Assembly (NCBI GenBank): GCA_022578965.1
Contig: MU400546.1
Coordinates: forward strand, 186,001 to 250,000
Direction of reading: 5' to 3'
Origin: Xylaria sp. FL1777
Taxonomy: Eukaryota; Ascomycota; Sordariomycetes; Xylariales; Xylariaceae
Length of the DNA: 64,000 nt
Made by a program: the position numbers and the translations under genes. Below, one piece after another: positions 29,141 to 40,045 of this stretch; the stretch's first letter is position 1, and each line of letters begins with the position of its first letter. Under the pieces are notes generated by a model. The model saw only the letters and a program-made list of their open reading frames with translations, had not been told where the DNA came from and did not search any database.

Positions 29141-30509
29141 TCAAAGCTCATCATGTGGGCGGACTTTATCCTGCCTGCTTTGTCCGTCCCACGGCTTCAC
29201 CTTTCCGTTGACGATATCCATCACAAATGCGCCAACAGTCTCTGGAGATATCTCAGCCCCCGAGGGGAAAGGGAAAGTCTGCCCATACATGGGGTTCTGT
29301 ACCGACAGGCCGGGAAAGGCACCAGCTGTCAAGCCAAGTGGCATCGCGAAATCAGCGTATTCATTTCCATCTACCGTCACAAAACTGAGATATTCCTTGT
29401 ACATCTTTGCCACCGGCCTCATCTTGTTGACGTACTCCTCTCTCTCGTCTGATGATGTCGAGAAGAAGAACACCAGCGATTTTCCAGACTATAATATTAT
29501 AATTAGCTAGGTTCCCTCGAGCTAGGTCTCTCTCTCTCTCTCTCTCTCTTTTTACGCACCTGTAGATAGTCCATCTCGTTGGCTCTGGTGAACTCGCCAA
29601 TAAGTGGTGCCATGCAGCTATTGGCCATTTTAGACAGAGCATCAGTAGCGGTTAAGTCAGACAAGGTGAACTTCTGTTCGTCGCGGTTATTGTAGCACTC
29701 AATCATTGTAGTGCTCGCCATATCTACGAGCCCGAAGGACGCTCGGTCCTGGAACTGCGATGCGACTGCCTTATATGCGGCTGTGATGTGCTCGTCGCGG
29801 GGGTTTATACGAGCAATGAGTACAGTCTCGTCCACAGATTGAAATTCGGTTGCCTTTTCCTCATTTAAAATGGTAATCGTCGGACGAGCAGCCCTCTTGA
29901 GAAACGAGGCAATCCTGCGATTAGTTGGCATGGTACTTTCCCCAGGATGAAACAAGAGCACTGCTTTACGTACGCGGAAGCTCTCCTAGGCCCTCGATAT
30001 GGTTTCGTATGACCATGGCCATCAAAATATCGTAAAGCAGGGTACGATATTATACTGAATTCATCACATACAGCGGATTCGACTGAGCAGTCGATGCTCA
30101 TTAACGATCTATACGAGCTAGCAATCGACATCCACTCGGGTTCAAGGACTTGGCTTTCGGCCCTTTGTTTCTGTTAGGTCCTCGAAGCAATGCATGGTTC
30201 TAAAACAATGAGAACTCACGATGAGGGCTATTCTCCCAAGTCGGCGAGTCAACAAGAGTGTTTCCAAGGCCAAAAATTGGTGCAAGTACATACGTGAATG
30301 ACTGTATGTTAGTTAGCTTGTAATGATGTATATCCAATCATCATCCTTTTGCTGGATGTAAATGCTAATGGAGCTATTGACTTACATGCGACCAGCGCAT
30401 GATTATGCCCTGAAATGGCGCGACGAAAGTCTTCATCGCTCGTGTGCTCCCAAGCCAAGCAATTAAACAGAAGAGGAGACACTGAGAGCATATATGATAT
30501 AGGCTTCAT
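29141..30509 (-). CDS. Truncated, non-catalytic PDI-like ER protein with HDEL
   Basis: Exons in transcript order are 30509-30386, 30301-30294, 30170-29974, 29914-29560 and 29488-29141, giving 343 residues. A signal peptide (MKPISYMLSVSPLLFNCLA) and the C-terminal HDEL predict a soluble ER-lumen protein. The first domain follows the thioredoxin a-domain of fungal PDI (ALVAF, then LEPEWMSIA, then SIDCSVESAVCDEFSI, then YPALRYFDG). Where WCxxC should stand, the spliced reading gives FIHKQRAESQ, so no redox site remains. Domains b and b' follow (RPTITILNEE; SGKSLVFFFS). The protein stops just after GKVKPW, where normal PDI continues into its second catalytic a' domain. It therefore lacks a' but keeps the retention signal. 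The 8-nt exon is required to keep the frame and family spacing, and it is the least certain part. Intron 4 carries a (TC)n tract. The gene is divergent from a prolyl-hydroxylase-like gene, so it may act as a chaperone or beta-like partner (inference). Confidence 0.75.
29527..29549. repeat. (TC)n tract inside a PDI-like intron
   Basis: About eleven TC units lie within the intron at 29489-29559. On the coding strand this is a purine (GA)n run near the donor, away from the pyrimidine side of the acceptor. Confidence 0.9.
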
Positions 30510-31033
30510 ATTGAGTAGGCGACCCTCGCACTCGGCGTTGTTTGTCGTTCATCCCACCAAGGTCTCGATGATGAGAAGAGGTATGTATATTACTAGATTA
30601 CGGGGAGCTGGGAGATAGTTCTCGAGTTAGCAAAGAAGTACCCTGCAAGTCCAATTCAGGGGTTCTTCGGCAGGGATCTCAAGCGCCCTTCTCCTCAGAA
30701 CATCAGACATGGGGCGACGTGTGATCCCTGTAACCTGCATCAAGACTGGGACTAGAGGCAGTTTACTCCACTGAACATGCAGTTCACATGGGTTGCGACG
30801 ATGATCTGGGAATATGTCATGCTGCAGGATCTTGACAGGAGATACATCAGACGTTTCAGTTCTGCAGCTTATCCCCCCTACAGTAAAGTCGGGATCAATC
30901 GGTCATGGTGATGGGATGAGAGTCCGCTACGGCGCTACAAAATCAAGACGACGGCAACTTAAGCCACTTCTGGTGCAAAGCCCACCAGATCCCCAATGAT
31001 ATCAATTTAGAAAGCTCACTGTACAACTTGAAG
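30510..31033. promoter_or_regulatory. Bidirectional promoter between PDI-like and P4H-like genes
   Basis: These 524 bp separate two start codons pointing away from each other. They must carry both 5' UTRs and both promoters unless distal elements exist. I cannot identify specific factor sites by eye. The head-to-head arrangement suggests co-regulation (inference). Confidence 0.6.
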
Positions 31034-31866
31034 ATGGGTCTTTTCAAGTCCATATTAGGGTACGCCGTGTTTGTTGTCGCTGTCACCAGTGCACACGGCC
31101 ATCATGATCAGAGTACATCCTGCCGACATCCCGCATACCACAGTTATCTGGTATCAACATCACCGCTTGTGATCTATCTCGAAGGCTTCCTGACACCAGA
31201 GGAGCAAACACATCTTAAAATTATCACGTGAGTGTAGTTGGGGATACAGCATGTTCGGTACGGCAGCACTAACCACTCCGTCGCAGGCAATACACATTCT
31301 CACGCTCGGGGGTTTCTGACCAGGAGGGTGTCCAAGGACAACGGCAAACGCGTACTTCACAGTCCACAAACGTGGCCCGCGACGACATAGTCCGCTGCAT
31401 CGAGGAGCGGGCGCTCTTATTCCAGGGCTTTGATACGCCTCGGACATACCTCGAGCCTTTGCAGCTCGTCAAGTACGGCAAGGGGGAGCGCTACCACTTC
31501 CACACGGACTGGTTCACCAACGCGGCGCAGGCGTCATCCGTTGTGGGAGGCAATAGACAAAGCTCCTTCTTTGCCTATGTTTTAGCCGAGAACATAACAG
31601 GTGGCGGGACAAATTTTCCGATGGTGACGCCGCCCCACGATGCGAGGTGGTGTGCGTTTATAGACTGTGATGAGCCGTGGGAGAACGGAGTCACGTTCCG
31701 GCCGGTTGTAGGAAATGCTGTCTTCTGGTCCAACTTGCTCGACGATGGCACCGGAGATCAACGAACACTACACGCCGGCCTACCAGTGACTAGTGGGTCG
31801 AAGATAGGGATGAATATTTGGACTCGACAAGGGTCCCTAACTGAAGACATTCGGGGGAAAGACTGA
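31034..31866 (+). CDS. Secretory-pathway prolyl 4-hydroxylase-like 2OG-Fe(II) oxygenase
   Basis: Exons are 31034-31227 and 31287-31866, giving 257 residues. The N-terminus (MGLFKSILGYAVFVVAVTSA) is a signal peptide or anchor. The catalytic domain follows the prolyl 4-hydroxylase alpha-subunit pattern: YLEGFLTPEE, then LQLVKYGKGERYHFHTDWF with the HxD iron ligands at H137 and D139. The distal ligand is H227 in LHAGLPV, and the 2-oxoglutarate-binding Lys is K237 in SGSKIGMNIW. The ten-residue spacing between His and Lys matches animal P4H. All catalytic residues are therefore present. The expected reaction is 4-hydroxylation of a peptidyl proline, or another 2OG-dependent hydroxylation, in the ER; the substrate is unknown. 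The 59-bp intron has a GTGAGT donor and a CGCAG acceptor, and it contains CTAAC. I chose the ATG at 31034 because the frame two codons above starts at TTG. The gene is divergent from the PDI-like gene. Confidence 0.88.
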
Positions 31867-32007
31867 GTGATATAATAATTTTTTCATTATATCATACTCA
31901 TACAAATTATAAGACGCGCATATGACCAACTTCTACGAAAGTTAAGCGCTCTACATACTTTTGTGCTCTATATACCTAGATTCCGAGATCGACAGTAACC
32001 CCCAGCT

Positions 32008-33661
32008 TTACCAACAGAGTCCTGTGAGATCTAACCATAGTTCCTGCCCAGCGTTTAACGTCAGGTCGCTGATTTCGTCACTATCACACGGCATGTATTG
32101 AGCAAGCCATATAGCATCGTTCGTCTGATCGAAGACAACTATTCCGAGCATCAGCTTCCTGAAAAGGGATTTCTATCAATGAACGTACTGTATGCAGCTC
32201 GGATGAAGCTATTGCCAAGCGTCCATGTCGCGATACCCAAATCTGCTGGTTGGACGCCCAGAGCGCAGTAGGTGTCGAAATCAACAATAAAGTCAGCATA
32301 ACTGACTTCAATTACCATATTGCCTTGATTGAAACCAAAGTTCACGTAGCCGTCTTCGGAGCGAAGTGCGCAATTTACATAGTACACTCCATTTTCGTCA
32401 ATCCACGCGTTAAGCGCCTTTGCCACGGCGGCGACAAGGTCAGCATCGAGGTAGGTAAACGTTGACCCAGTGTCGATTAACATCGACCTCGCAAATCCGT
32501 CGCGGGTCAGCTTGACCTCGGACTGTCCAGGTCGAGTGAACCCGAAAGACGTTAAATTTATCGAGTACCTTTCAAAGGATGAAGCTCAGCTATAGGATGA
32601 TATACAAGGATAAATGAGTTTTGGGCTTGGTGCGACTCACCCTACTTGCTGAAAATGATCTTTTTGATCAGATGGTTTAGGCCATATCTCTATCGGTTCA
32701 AGATAACCACGATATTTCCAACGGTTAACCCCTCCGAAGACGATACTGCCTGACTCTCGTGTCTATTTAGCCTCACACTCTTGGGAATAGGGCCAAACTT
32801 ATGATTTGTGCATACCAGATTGGTCCATAGCTCCATCACCCTGAGTTCCGACCTCCAAGCTGAATATGGGTACTTCAATGTAATTAAGCCGAACTAAGAG
32901 GTCAAGCAGCGTCGGGTACGCCGTATTCCATTGCATCCCGTATGAGACGCCGATGATTCCCGCCCACAGATATGTGCTCCAAATATTGACGCCCACTCTT
33001 GAATGGGGAAGAGGCAGCCCTAGACAACAGTTAGTGTTAGTATAGGTGACACTACAACGGCCAAAACTTAAGGGAACGGTGTCCTACTGTCCTGCCCGAC
33101 GTACACAGTGTCGTTATACCATGATCCTTCCATATAACCCGTACCGAACTGCGCCGCGAAGTATGCGTTCAACGCTTCCGAAGTCGATGATGCTGTTGTG
33201 TTATAATATCCATACTTCTGGCAGGCACCGGAATCCGCTGCCCGGACACAGTCCGGATCAACAAGTGTCGTAGATGACCCGGTATCCAGTATTAGTGATA
33301 TCCTCTGTTTCGGTGTGCCAATCTCAACTATCAAGACCGTCAGTTATACCTTCATTTTTAATTTTCAGTGAGACAGACGGTCCAACATGTACACAGTTCC
33401 GACACCGAAGCCAACTAGCCCTTCTCTCTGCCATCCTGGGGCAATATGAGATGAACCACTCAGAGAGGCGTCGGATGTGTTTGCTAAATAGAGTATTTGG
33501 GGTTGTAGGGCTGCTCTAATATGCCGTGAGCTAGAATCCTGCTCTGTCCCCTGAGTCGACTTGTTTACTTTGTCGATAAGGTCTGGTCGAGGTTGGCTTG
33601 GAAGAAGTCCCGCAGTTGGCCATGTTGTTAAGGCATAGATCATTAGTTGGATTAGCATCAT
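32008..33661 (-). CDS. Secreted pepsin-like (A1) aspartic protease
   Basis: Exons in transcript order are 33661-33379, 33327-33088, 33019-32816, 32749-32641, 32568-32189 and 32138-32008, giving 448 residues. It has a hydrophobic N-terminal signal (MMLIQLMIYALTTWPTAG), then a prosegment of about 70 residues. The two catalytic motifs are LDTGSST (Asp about 109) and IDTGSTF (Asp about 311), each in its expected lobe. Other family marks are EIGTPKQ, WAGIIGVSYG, IVFGGVNRWKY and GNSFIRAAYIVFD near the C-terminus. The fold is complete, so an active acid endopeptidase of the cell surface or extracellular space is likely. No GPI signal is evident; the chain ends LDLTGLCW. Five introns of 50-72 bp were placed by splice signals and family continuity; the first has an atypical GTCTGT donor. 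It lies beside a sedolisin on the same strand, and both enzymes work in acid medium. Confidence 0.88.
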
Positions 33662-34615
33662 TCCTGATCAAACCATAGATTGGAAAATGCCTCTGCCTAT
33701 GCGCTCGGTATTATGTTCAATCCCGACTTCTCATCGAAAAAAGGAGGGGAAGGTTTAAGTGGAAGATAGGCAACAATAATGTCATGGAATTGCATGACAA
33801 CGGTAAGCACTAGTCTTAATATTCCTTATGAGCTCAAGCGAGCGAATATAAGTTAATGAGCACGTTCTTCTGCACTCGTACACCAAGGAGCCGATATCCC
33901 GTCGACACACTGCTTACGCGCCGCATGACACAGATTTTACCCGCAAGTAATCATTATGCGTGATAAAAACGGGTAAATACTCCTCATAGCGTGAAGGGAT
34001 GCGGACTAGTCACGTTGGGAGTCGGCGAATGTCTATTTGAAAGGGATGACTCTAGCTACTATAGCTGAAACTTAGAACTCACTCACATGTGTTCTAATCT
34101 AGTGAACCTAATACACGCGAGTGAAGATTGCCATTTCAAGTCCGGAACTTAGTAGCTCGAGAGCTCAGCATGTGAGTTGTAATATATTCGCAATATAACC
34201 CCGCAAAACCTTTTGGAACTACAATTAGATGATGGAATGTTTGCATGTCTAAATTGTCCAATATAATATCTGTAACTTAGAATATTTGAGCATAATTGTC
34301 GACCTGTCATCCACGAACCACAAGATATATCATACGAGGGGAGTTTGTGTGTGTGGCTAAGATAGTATAGTTATATCACCAATCAATGTGCTCGTTATGT
34401 AAGAAGATTCTGTGACAGAGGTCTCTTCAAGTACAGGGCTTTTTACACCTACTTTACTTACAAATAGCTCATAGTAACTCATAAGTTGACCACACAGAAC
34501 GGATAATAATGGAGATATCCAAGTTCTTGTTCTCCTTATATAATGCGTGTACTGTGATATTCTATGCATATCCATAGACTCTGATCCTATCACGCCCTCT
34601 CCAACACCCTTGCCC
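33662..34615. other. Spacer between the two acid proteases
   Basis: About 950 bp with no supported gene. It holds the aspartic protease promoter and the sedolisin 3' region. Confidence 0.6.
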
Positions 34616-37543
34616 CTAAGGTAATCCCTTGAATAGCTCCAGTAGCTTCGGATAGTTAGGCGTGCTGTTATATACATTGTTAGCACCGTATCTTTTTCAT
34701 ACTGTATGTCTAAGGTCTAGACAGCTCGTTGCACAAAGCGACAACTTCAACATTAAGACCATCGGCTATTCCATCTCGTCCATATTATGAATGTCCTGAA
34801 GCTAAGAAAATGCTGCGAATACTTACCCCATTCCGGTGACGGGGTCCCAACCCTCTGTAGCCGGGAACCCGGTAGTTTTACACCCACGGTTATCGCCTAC
34901 CGTGATGTCGTTGAATACCTCGGGGCTGCAGGAAATTTTCAAGTCAGTAATCTCCTTGCGTGAACTTTCTTACGGCTTTCAGAGCCCCTAAATAAGATCG
35001 AACCCAGGATAGAAAGTTCTATATCCTGTTCAAGTAGAGAGGAAGTGACGAAACGATAGGAGTCGGTACTCACTGGGCATAAAGGACAGGGTGTATAAAC
35101 CCCACCGGCTTCTTCCCTGCCTCGAGTCTCTCCTCGTTGATCAGAGTGATGATGGAACCCCAGAGCGGACAGGACGCCGAGGTGCCGCCGACGCGGAGCA
35201 ACTCGCCACCGCTCGACATGAGGAAACCATCCCCGTTCGCCGAGACGTCCGGGTACGCGCGTCCGATCCGGTTGAACCGACCTATGCCCGCTTTTGCGTT
35301 GCTGTAATTCGCCCCTCCCCCCTCGTACCCCTCGAAGCTGAAGTTCGCGCGTGACAGGTACCGCTCCACGGTATCGCGCTGCCACTCTGGCGCGTCGTAG
35401 ATGTTAGAAAACCCGCCGCCGGAACGGAACCGCGAGGTGGCCACCTCCTCGTCCTTACCCGCCGTCCGGTTCGGAGGCAGATACGTCGAGCCTACAGACA
35501 GAATATACGGACACGTCGCGAGGAACTGCGGGTTGAAAACGTCGTGGTTCGGCCCCATGCACCCGGTCGGATTGGAGTAGGTCGCGAAGCCCGCGACGCC
35601 CGAGTCGCCCGATGCGATCATGATCGTGGAGCCCTGGAGCCCCAGCTTCATGATCTCGGCGCATTGCCGTTGCTGGTACGACGCCGGCAGTTCGGACTCG
35701 GCGCCGCTGTACGAGATGCTGATCACGTTCGTGGGCTTGTAGATCCCGCAATTCAGCTCCCCTTTGTAGCCCCCCTCGTGCAGATTCGGATATTTCGGAT
35801 CCCGACATTCCGCACGCTCGCAATTACCCTTCTCGCCGAACGCTTCAAACGTGCAGTAGCTGCCATCGATAGCATTCCAGAGATCTATTTGTCGCAGTAT
35901 CAGCTTATTATCTCTTTGCGGAGGAGGTAGGTGACTCACTGTTGAAGAAGCCGGCGTATTCGGCGCTCTGGAGTTGGGATTGCTGGTACCATTCGTCGTC
36001 GACTTGAAATAGAGCCGGCTCTTGAGGCCAGATCAGCCCGTATGCCATCTGAAAGTCGAGGTTCGACTCTGTTCCGGCGTCGTAGAGCTCCTCTGTCGCG
36101 CCCTCACCGCCGTTGACGGAGAGTAATTCTGGATACGTCCCATTTGGGATGTCGCTGTGGCACCCGTTAGCAACTAGTATTCTTCGATGGATCACTGACC
36201 CGACTCACTCGGTAAAGGCCCAGAAGAAGGTATTGAGATCTTGTTGTGTGTAGTGTTGCTTCAAACTCTGAAAGATACCCATCTTATTGCCGGCGTGCTT
36301 AGTGGTCCCTTTCGGGATCCCATACATCTCTAGTGATGATGTCAGAGAGCTAGTCTTCCTGATTAATTCAAGAAAGACTCTTACGCCTGATACAATCCGG
36401 AGTTACGTAGGTATCACAACCACGTGTTAGTGTCAGATTGCCTGAATGGACATCTTCTGGTCGGACAGGCTCAACAAAACGTAGCGACCCTTCAAATTTC
36501 TGGCCCGCAGCCAGCTTACTCGACGATGAGTGTTCCCGGCTCCTTTTACTCATCATCCCTTCTATATCTCTCGAGTCCAATGGCTGCAAAAGGGGGGGTG
36601 ATTTTATATTGGAGTTGGCATCTCGCGAAAATGTACGTTTTTGCTGTACGCCGCCACCTCCCATGAGTTTCACTCCGGGAGTGATGTAGTCAATGTGAGG
36701 CCTGACGTGCTTGGGGACATGATATCTGGGAAAAGGTCAACATATATATGTGCTGAACGCGGCGAACTCGACTAACTCATCGCAGCCAATGTCTTTAGCC
36801 CCCGTCACTTTGTGTTCCCACACATGATAGTTGGTCATCAAGAGATCCTCTACCTGATCGACAGGCGCGTCGAATTGAACCCACTGTGTTGCTGCGTGTT
36901 AGAGGTAGAGTTCTCATATTAAATATGGGGGAATAGATTAATAGAATATGTATTCTAGAATGGTGGCCTTAGTCGAGGGCTCCATAGCCTCCCCCTGACA
37001 GCCCGGGAGGTGTCGTTTTCAGTATTGAGCTTCAGTCTTGTCCCAAGTCGAATCCTACTTACCTGCTTATTTGCCGACTGCGAAATAGTATGCGCTTCAA
37101 TACCAGCCTCCACGAGCCAAGTCTTCACTGCCTGAACACTCGACTCTAACGGTGCAAAGAAACCCACGACTTCCTCAGCCGACAGATGCTTCCCATAATT
37201 TTCCGATTTTGGATTCGATCTTGAGCCACCTTATTAGTTATATGAGTCAACAGTCATTTTAGTAGCCTAGGATTTACATTTCCATCAGCAGATTGTGGCC
37301 GTCCATCAGTTTCGACTGTTTGAGCCCGATACGCATGGGCAACAATGCCTCGCGCTTTGCCTTCTCCAACTTCGACCAAGCGCTTTCTTGGGCCGTCTGT
37401 CTTTTCTCATGTCGAATATGAGTATGCGGGACTATCCGTTTCAACGACTGGGAGGTTATGCTCCACGTCGATTGATGGCGAAGAGGGTTTGCGGTTGCTT
37501 CATGTGCCGCTAGGCTTAGGACGAGGAGTTGGGTAATCTTCAT
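34616..37543 (-). CDS. Sedolisin (S53) serine-carboxyl protease, tripeptidyl-peptidase-like
   Basis: Exons in transcript order are 37543-37278, 37219-37063, 36883-36777, 36725-36385, 36329-36209, 36154-35940, 35884-35074, 34925-34827 and 34664-34616, giving 721 residues. A signal peptide (MKITQLLVLSLAAHEATA) leads into a pro-kumamolisin activation domain (NPKSENYGKHLSAEEVVGFF). The catalytic domain shows the S53 residues: E360 and D364 (GTESNLDFQMAYG), oxyanion Asp D496 (IASGDSGVAG) and nucleophile S638 (GGTSASCP). The late exons carry the calcium-site part (PEVFNDITVGDNRGC, then GWDPVTGMGTPNY). Enzymes of this type are secreted acid tripeptidyl-peptidases or endopeptidases. Introns are 51-58 bp except three of 148-179 bp. 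The long ones are supported because only those acceptors recover the family sequence; for example, the last exon encodes GTPNYPKLLELF. All catalytic residues are intact. Confidence 0.88.
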
Positions 37544-38751
37544 TTTCGATTATCGCCCTAGACAAAAACTAGGACCCGATATCCCACGCCGTTCTTCGAG
37601 CTATGTTAAAGGGGAATGTTATAAGATATACAGGCCGTTTCCTTTTGTCGAAACCCCTGATTCCCCGCCGTGGCGTGCTGGCGAGGCGATGCTCACTATC
37701 AGGCTATTGTTGAGGCAAAGCTTGCGCACATAAGCCTATTCAAAGCATTATCATATAAAGTGCTATGCAGGAGGTCCTATAAAGGATCGACCTCTAGAGG
37801 AGAGATACATACATTTGATTGGCTGTAGCCGAACCTGGTGATGTGGGCATTATAGCCGGATGTCAATGATGATAGATCTCATGGTCTATCATCAACCAAG
37901 ACCCGTAGTTAATTATATACGCATTATGCGGGGAAATGAAGCAGCACGATTGATATCCATATCAGGACAATATTTAGGATTTCAACACTGGATCTTATAT
38001 AATACTTGCTCATCGATGGTTGAGAGCTGGAATCGACTGAGCTAGGGGTGTTTATAAATTATATTGGGCATGAAGGTTATGAGTTGGTCGAGGTAAATCT
38101 AATGGCTTAACCTCCACACATATGTAACCTGCTTACCGTATTCCATATGAGATGTGGGCTTGGTCGAAGTCCAGAGCTCCTAAGATGTCGAACAGGTATA
38201 CTTACTTGTAGTCGCATCTAATTTAAATGTGGATTCCTCAGTTACACGTGTGTAGAAACAGGAAGAATTCTGTTTACATTGGGGAAATTAAACTACCCAG
38301 GTAGGTTTCCTAGCATTCTTTTTTGTTACACAATTAGTGTCTAGTTTATGGACTTTTCACCGTGACTGTAGGAACCTACAGTATATGGCTATTCACCTTG
38401 ACAACTCTATACTTACCTATGCTTCTGATTCATCATAGATGGGTATCATATTATATAAGCTTGTATTATTTTTTCGTTTGGCTAACAGCACGTCCACCCT
38501 TAACTATCATGCGTATATATACTTCATTACCTTAGCAGGCTCAGTTTTCTTTCATGGAAGTAGGTGCATCCTGTTATTGGCATGTATCTTTCTCTATCCC
38601 TTTGCTGAATAGGCGCCTCCTTTTCCTGAGTAATCCGTTCATGTCTAATTGTCTGCTTTGAGTTACACTTGATATTTTGTAGGGAAACACATCAGTCGCC
38701 CATTTTTTGAGGGGCCTTGTTGATATTTATCTGGGCATCTCGATTTCCATT
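37544..38751. other. 1.2 kb spacer
   Basis: This lies between the sedolisin start and the RFC3 stop. I see no coding region. It contains the sedolisin promoter and an AT-rich stretch. Confidence 0.6.
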
Positions 38752-40045
38752 TTAGAGCATAAGCTCACAGCCATCCCTCACAACCCCGACGACAGCACCT
38801 GTCTGTATGGCCTCGTTCGCACCACCCGAGACCCTGTATTCAATCTCCGCAAGTCCGTCGAGCCAACGCACCATAACCTCAGGCTTGACCTCCATTGTAA
38901 CCAACTGCTCCGACGCGGCCGTGATGATGTCGGCCAGCGCCAGCCCATTGGCGACCTTGAGGGTGTTGATGGTTGAGAGACATGTAGTAACGTCACTTGT
39001 CGTCAGCAGCGTGTTGACGATCTTGGTGATGGCGTCCGGTGGTGGGGCTGCTATGCAGTTGTAGATAGTCTCTGTTGTGATGGTCTCACGAACGATGTCC
39101 TTATCGGCGATCTTGGGAGCGTTCTTCGGCTGCATTGGTGTGCCTGGTCTGCGTTTAGTATGCTGTGTCTTTGTGCCGACTCGGTATGCAATCGGTATAC
39201 TCACTAGATGCATGGCATGCCTGGAGAACATTCAGCGCTCGTCGCATGTCGCCCTTGCTAAGCTTCACAAGAGCATCCGTGGCTTCGGCGTCGATCTTAA
39301 CCCCCTCCTCCATGATGACCTTGTCTACCAGCACTCGAATATCTCCTTCTTTTAGTGGGCTGAAGCGGAACCGCGTACACCTGGATAACAACGCGGGAGA
39401 GAGCTTATGTGTGTAGTTGGCAATTATGCAGAACCGGGTGTTAGCCGTGTACTTTTCCATAATCCGTCGCAGGGCCATCTGCGCCGTGTTGGTCATGGCA
39501 TCGGCTTCGTCGAGCACGATGAGCTTGAAGCCTGCGACACCGCCGGCCCGCGAGGCGCCGCCCATGGTGAATATCTGCTTGGTGGAGGCGAACGTCTTGA
39601 TCTGCTCGCGCACGACGTCGATGCCGCGGTCGTCGGAGGCATTGAGCTCGAGCACCATCTGCCGCATATTGTCCTGTCCGTATATCCTCCGGGCGAGGGC
39701 TAAGACGGTGGAGGTCTTTCCGGTGCCGGGGGGGCCGTAGAGAAGGAGATGCGGCAGCCGGTTCGAGTCGACGAACTTGTTGATGGTGGCGAGGATGTCT
39801 TGGTGGCCCGAGACGTCGCTCAGCGTCACCGGCCGGTACTTCTCGACCCTTGGCGTCCTCCAGTTAGAACAGCCGTCTGCGGAGAAGTGGCGGGTTCTCT
39901 GTGCTCCTTACCATGGGAGGGAGTCCTCGGCTTCCACAGGCAGGTTCGCAGCACTCCGCTTGCCTTTGGCTGTGTTGTCCGAGGAGAATACGATGTCATT
40001 CGACGGAGGACCGTCGACGTCCATTTCATCCCCGAAGTCGGACAT
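38752..40045 (-). CDS. RFC3: Replication factor C subunit 3 (clamp loader small subunit)
   Basis: Exons in transcript order are 40045-39912, 39848-39205 and 39143-38752, giving 389 residues. RFC loads the PCNA sliding clamp onto primed DNA in the nucleus; Rfc3 is one of its ATP-binding small subunits. The sequence shows the RFC box LPWVEKYRP, Walker [10 protein letters not shown] (residues 83-91), [10 protein letters not shown], Walker B LDEADAM, and the SRC motif ([11 protein letters not shown]). The C-terminal helical collar domain begins near HASSTPMQPKN. An insertion [10 protein letters not shown] precedes [11 protein letters not shown]. The N-terminal 40 residues are a short acidic tail. 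Intron 1 is 63 bp and has a CTAAC branch. Intron 2 is 61 bp with acceptor CCAG at 39144, chosen over a nearer CGCAG because only it keeps the frame. A hexanucleotide repeat lies directly upstream of the start codon. Confidence 0.95.

Noticed and set aside
34753..34795. Alternative last exon of the sedolisin using acceptor CTTCAG at 34796
   Set aside because: The intron would be only 31 bp and the encoded tail does not match the family. The acceptor at 34665 gives GTPNYPKLLELF, as expected.
35455..35930. Open frames in other phases over the large sedolisin exon
   Set aside because: High GC at codon third positions keeps shadow frames open; the S53 frame accounts for the sequence.
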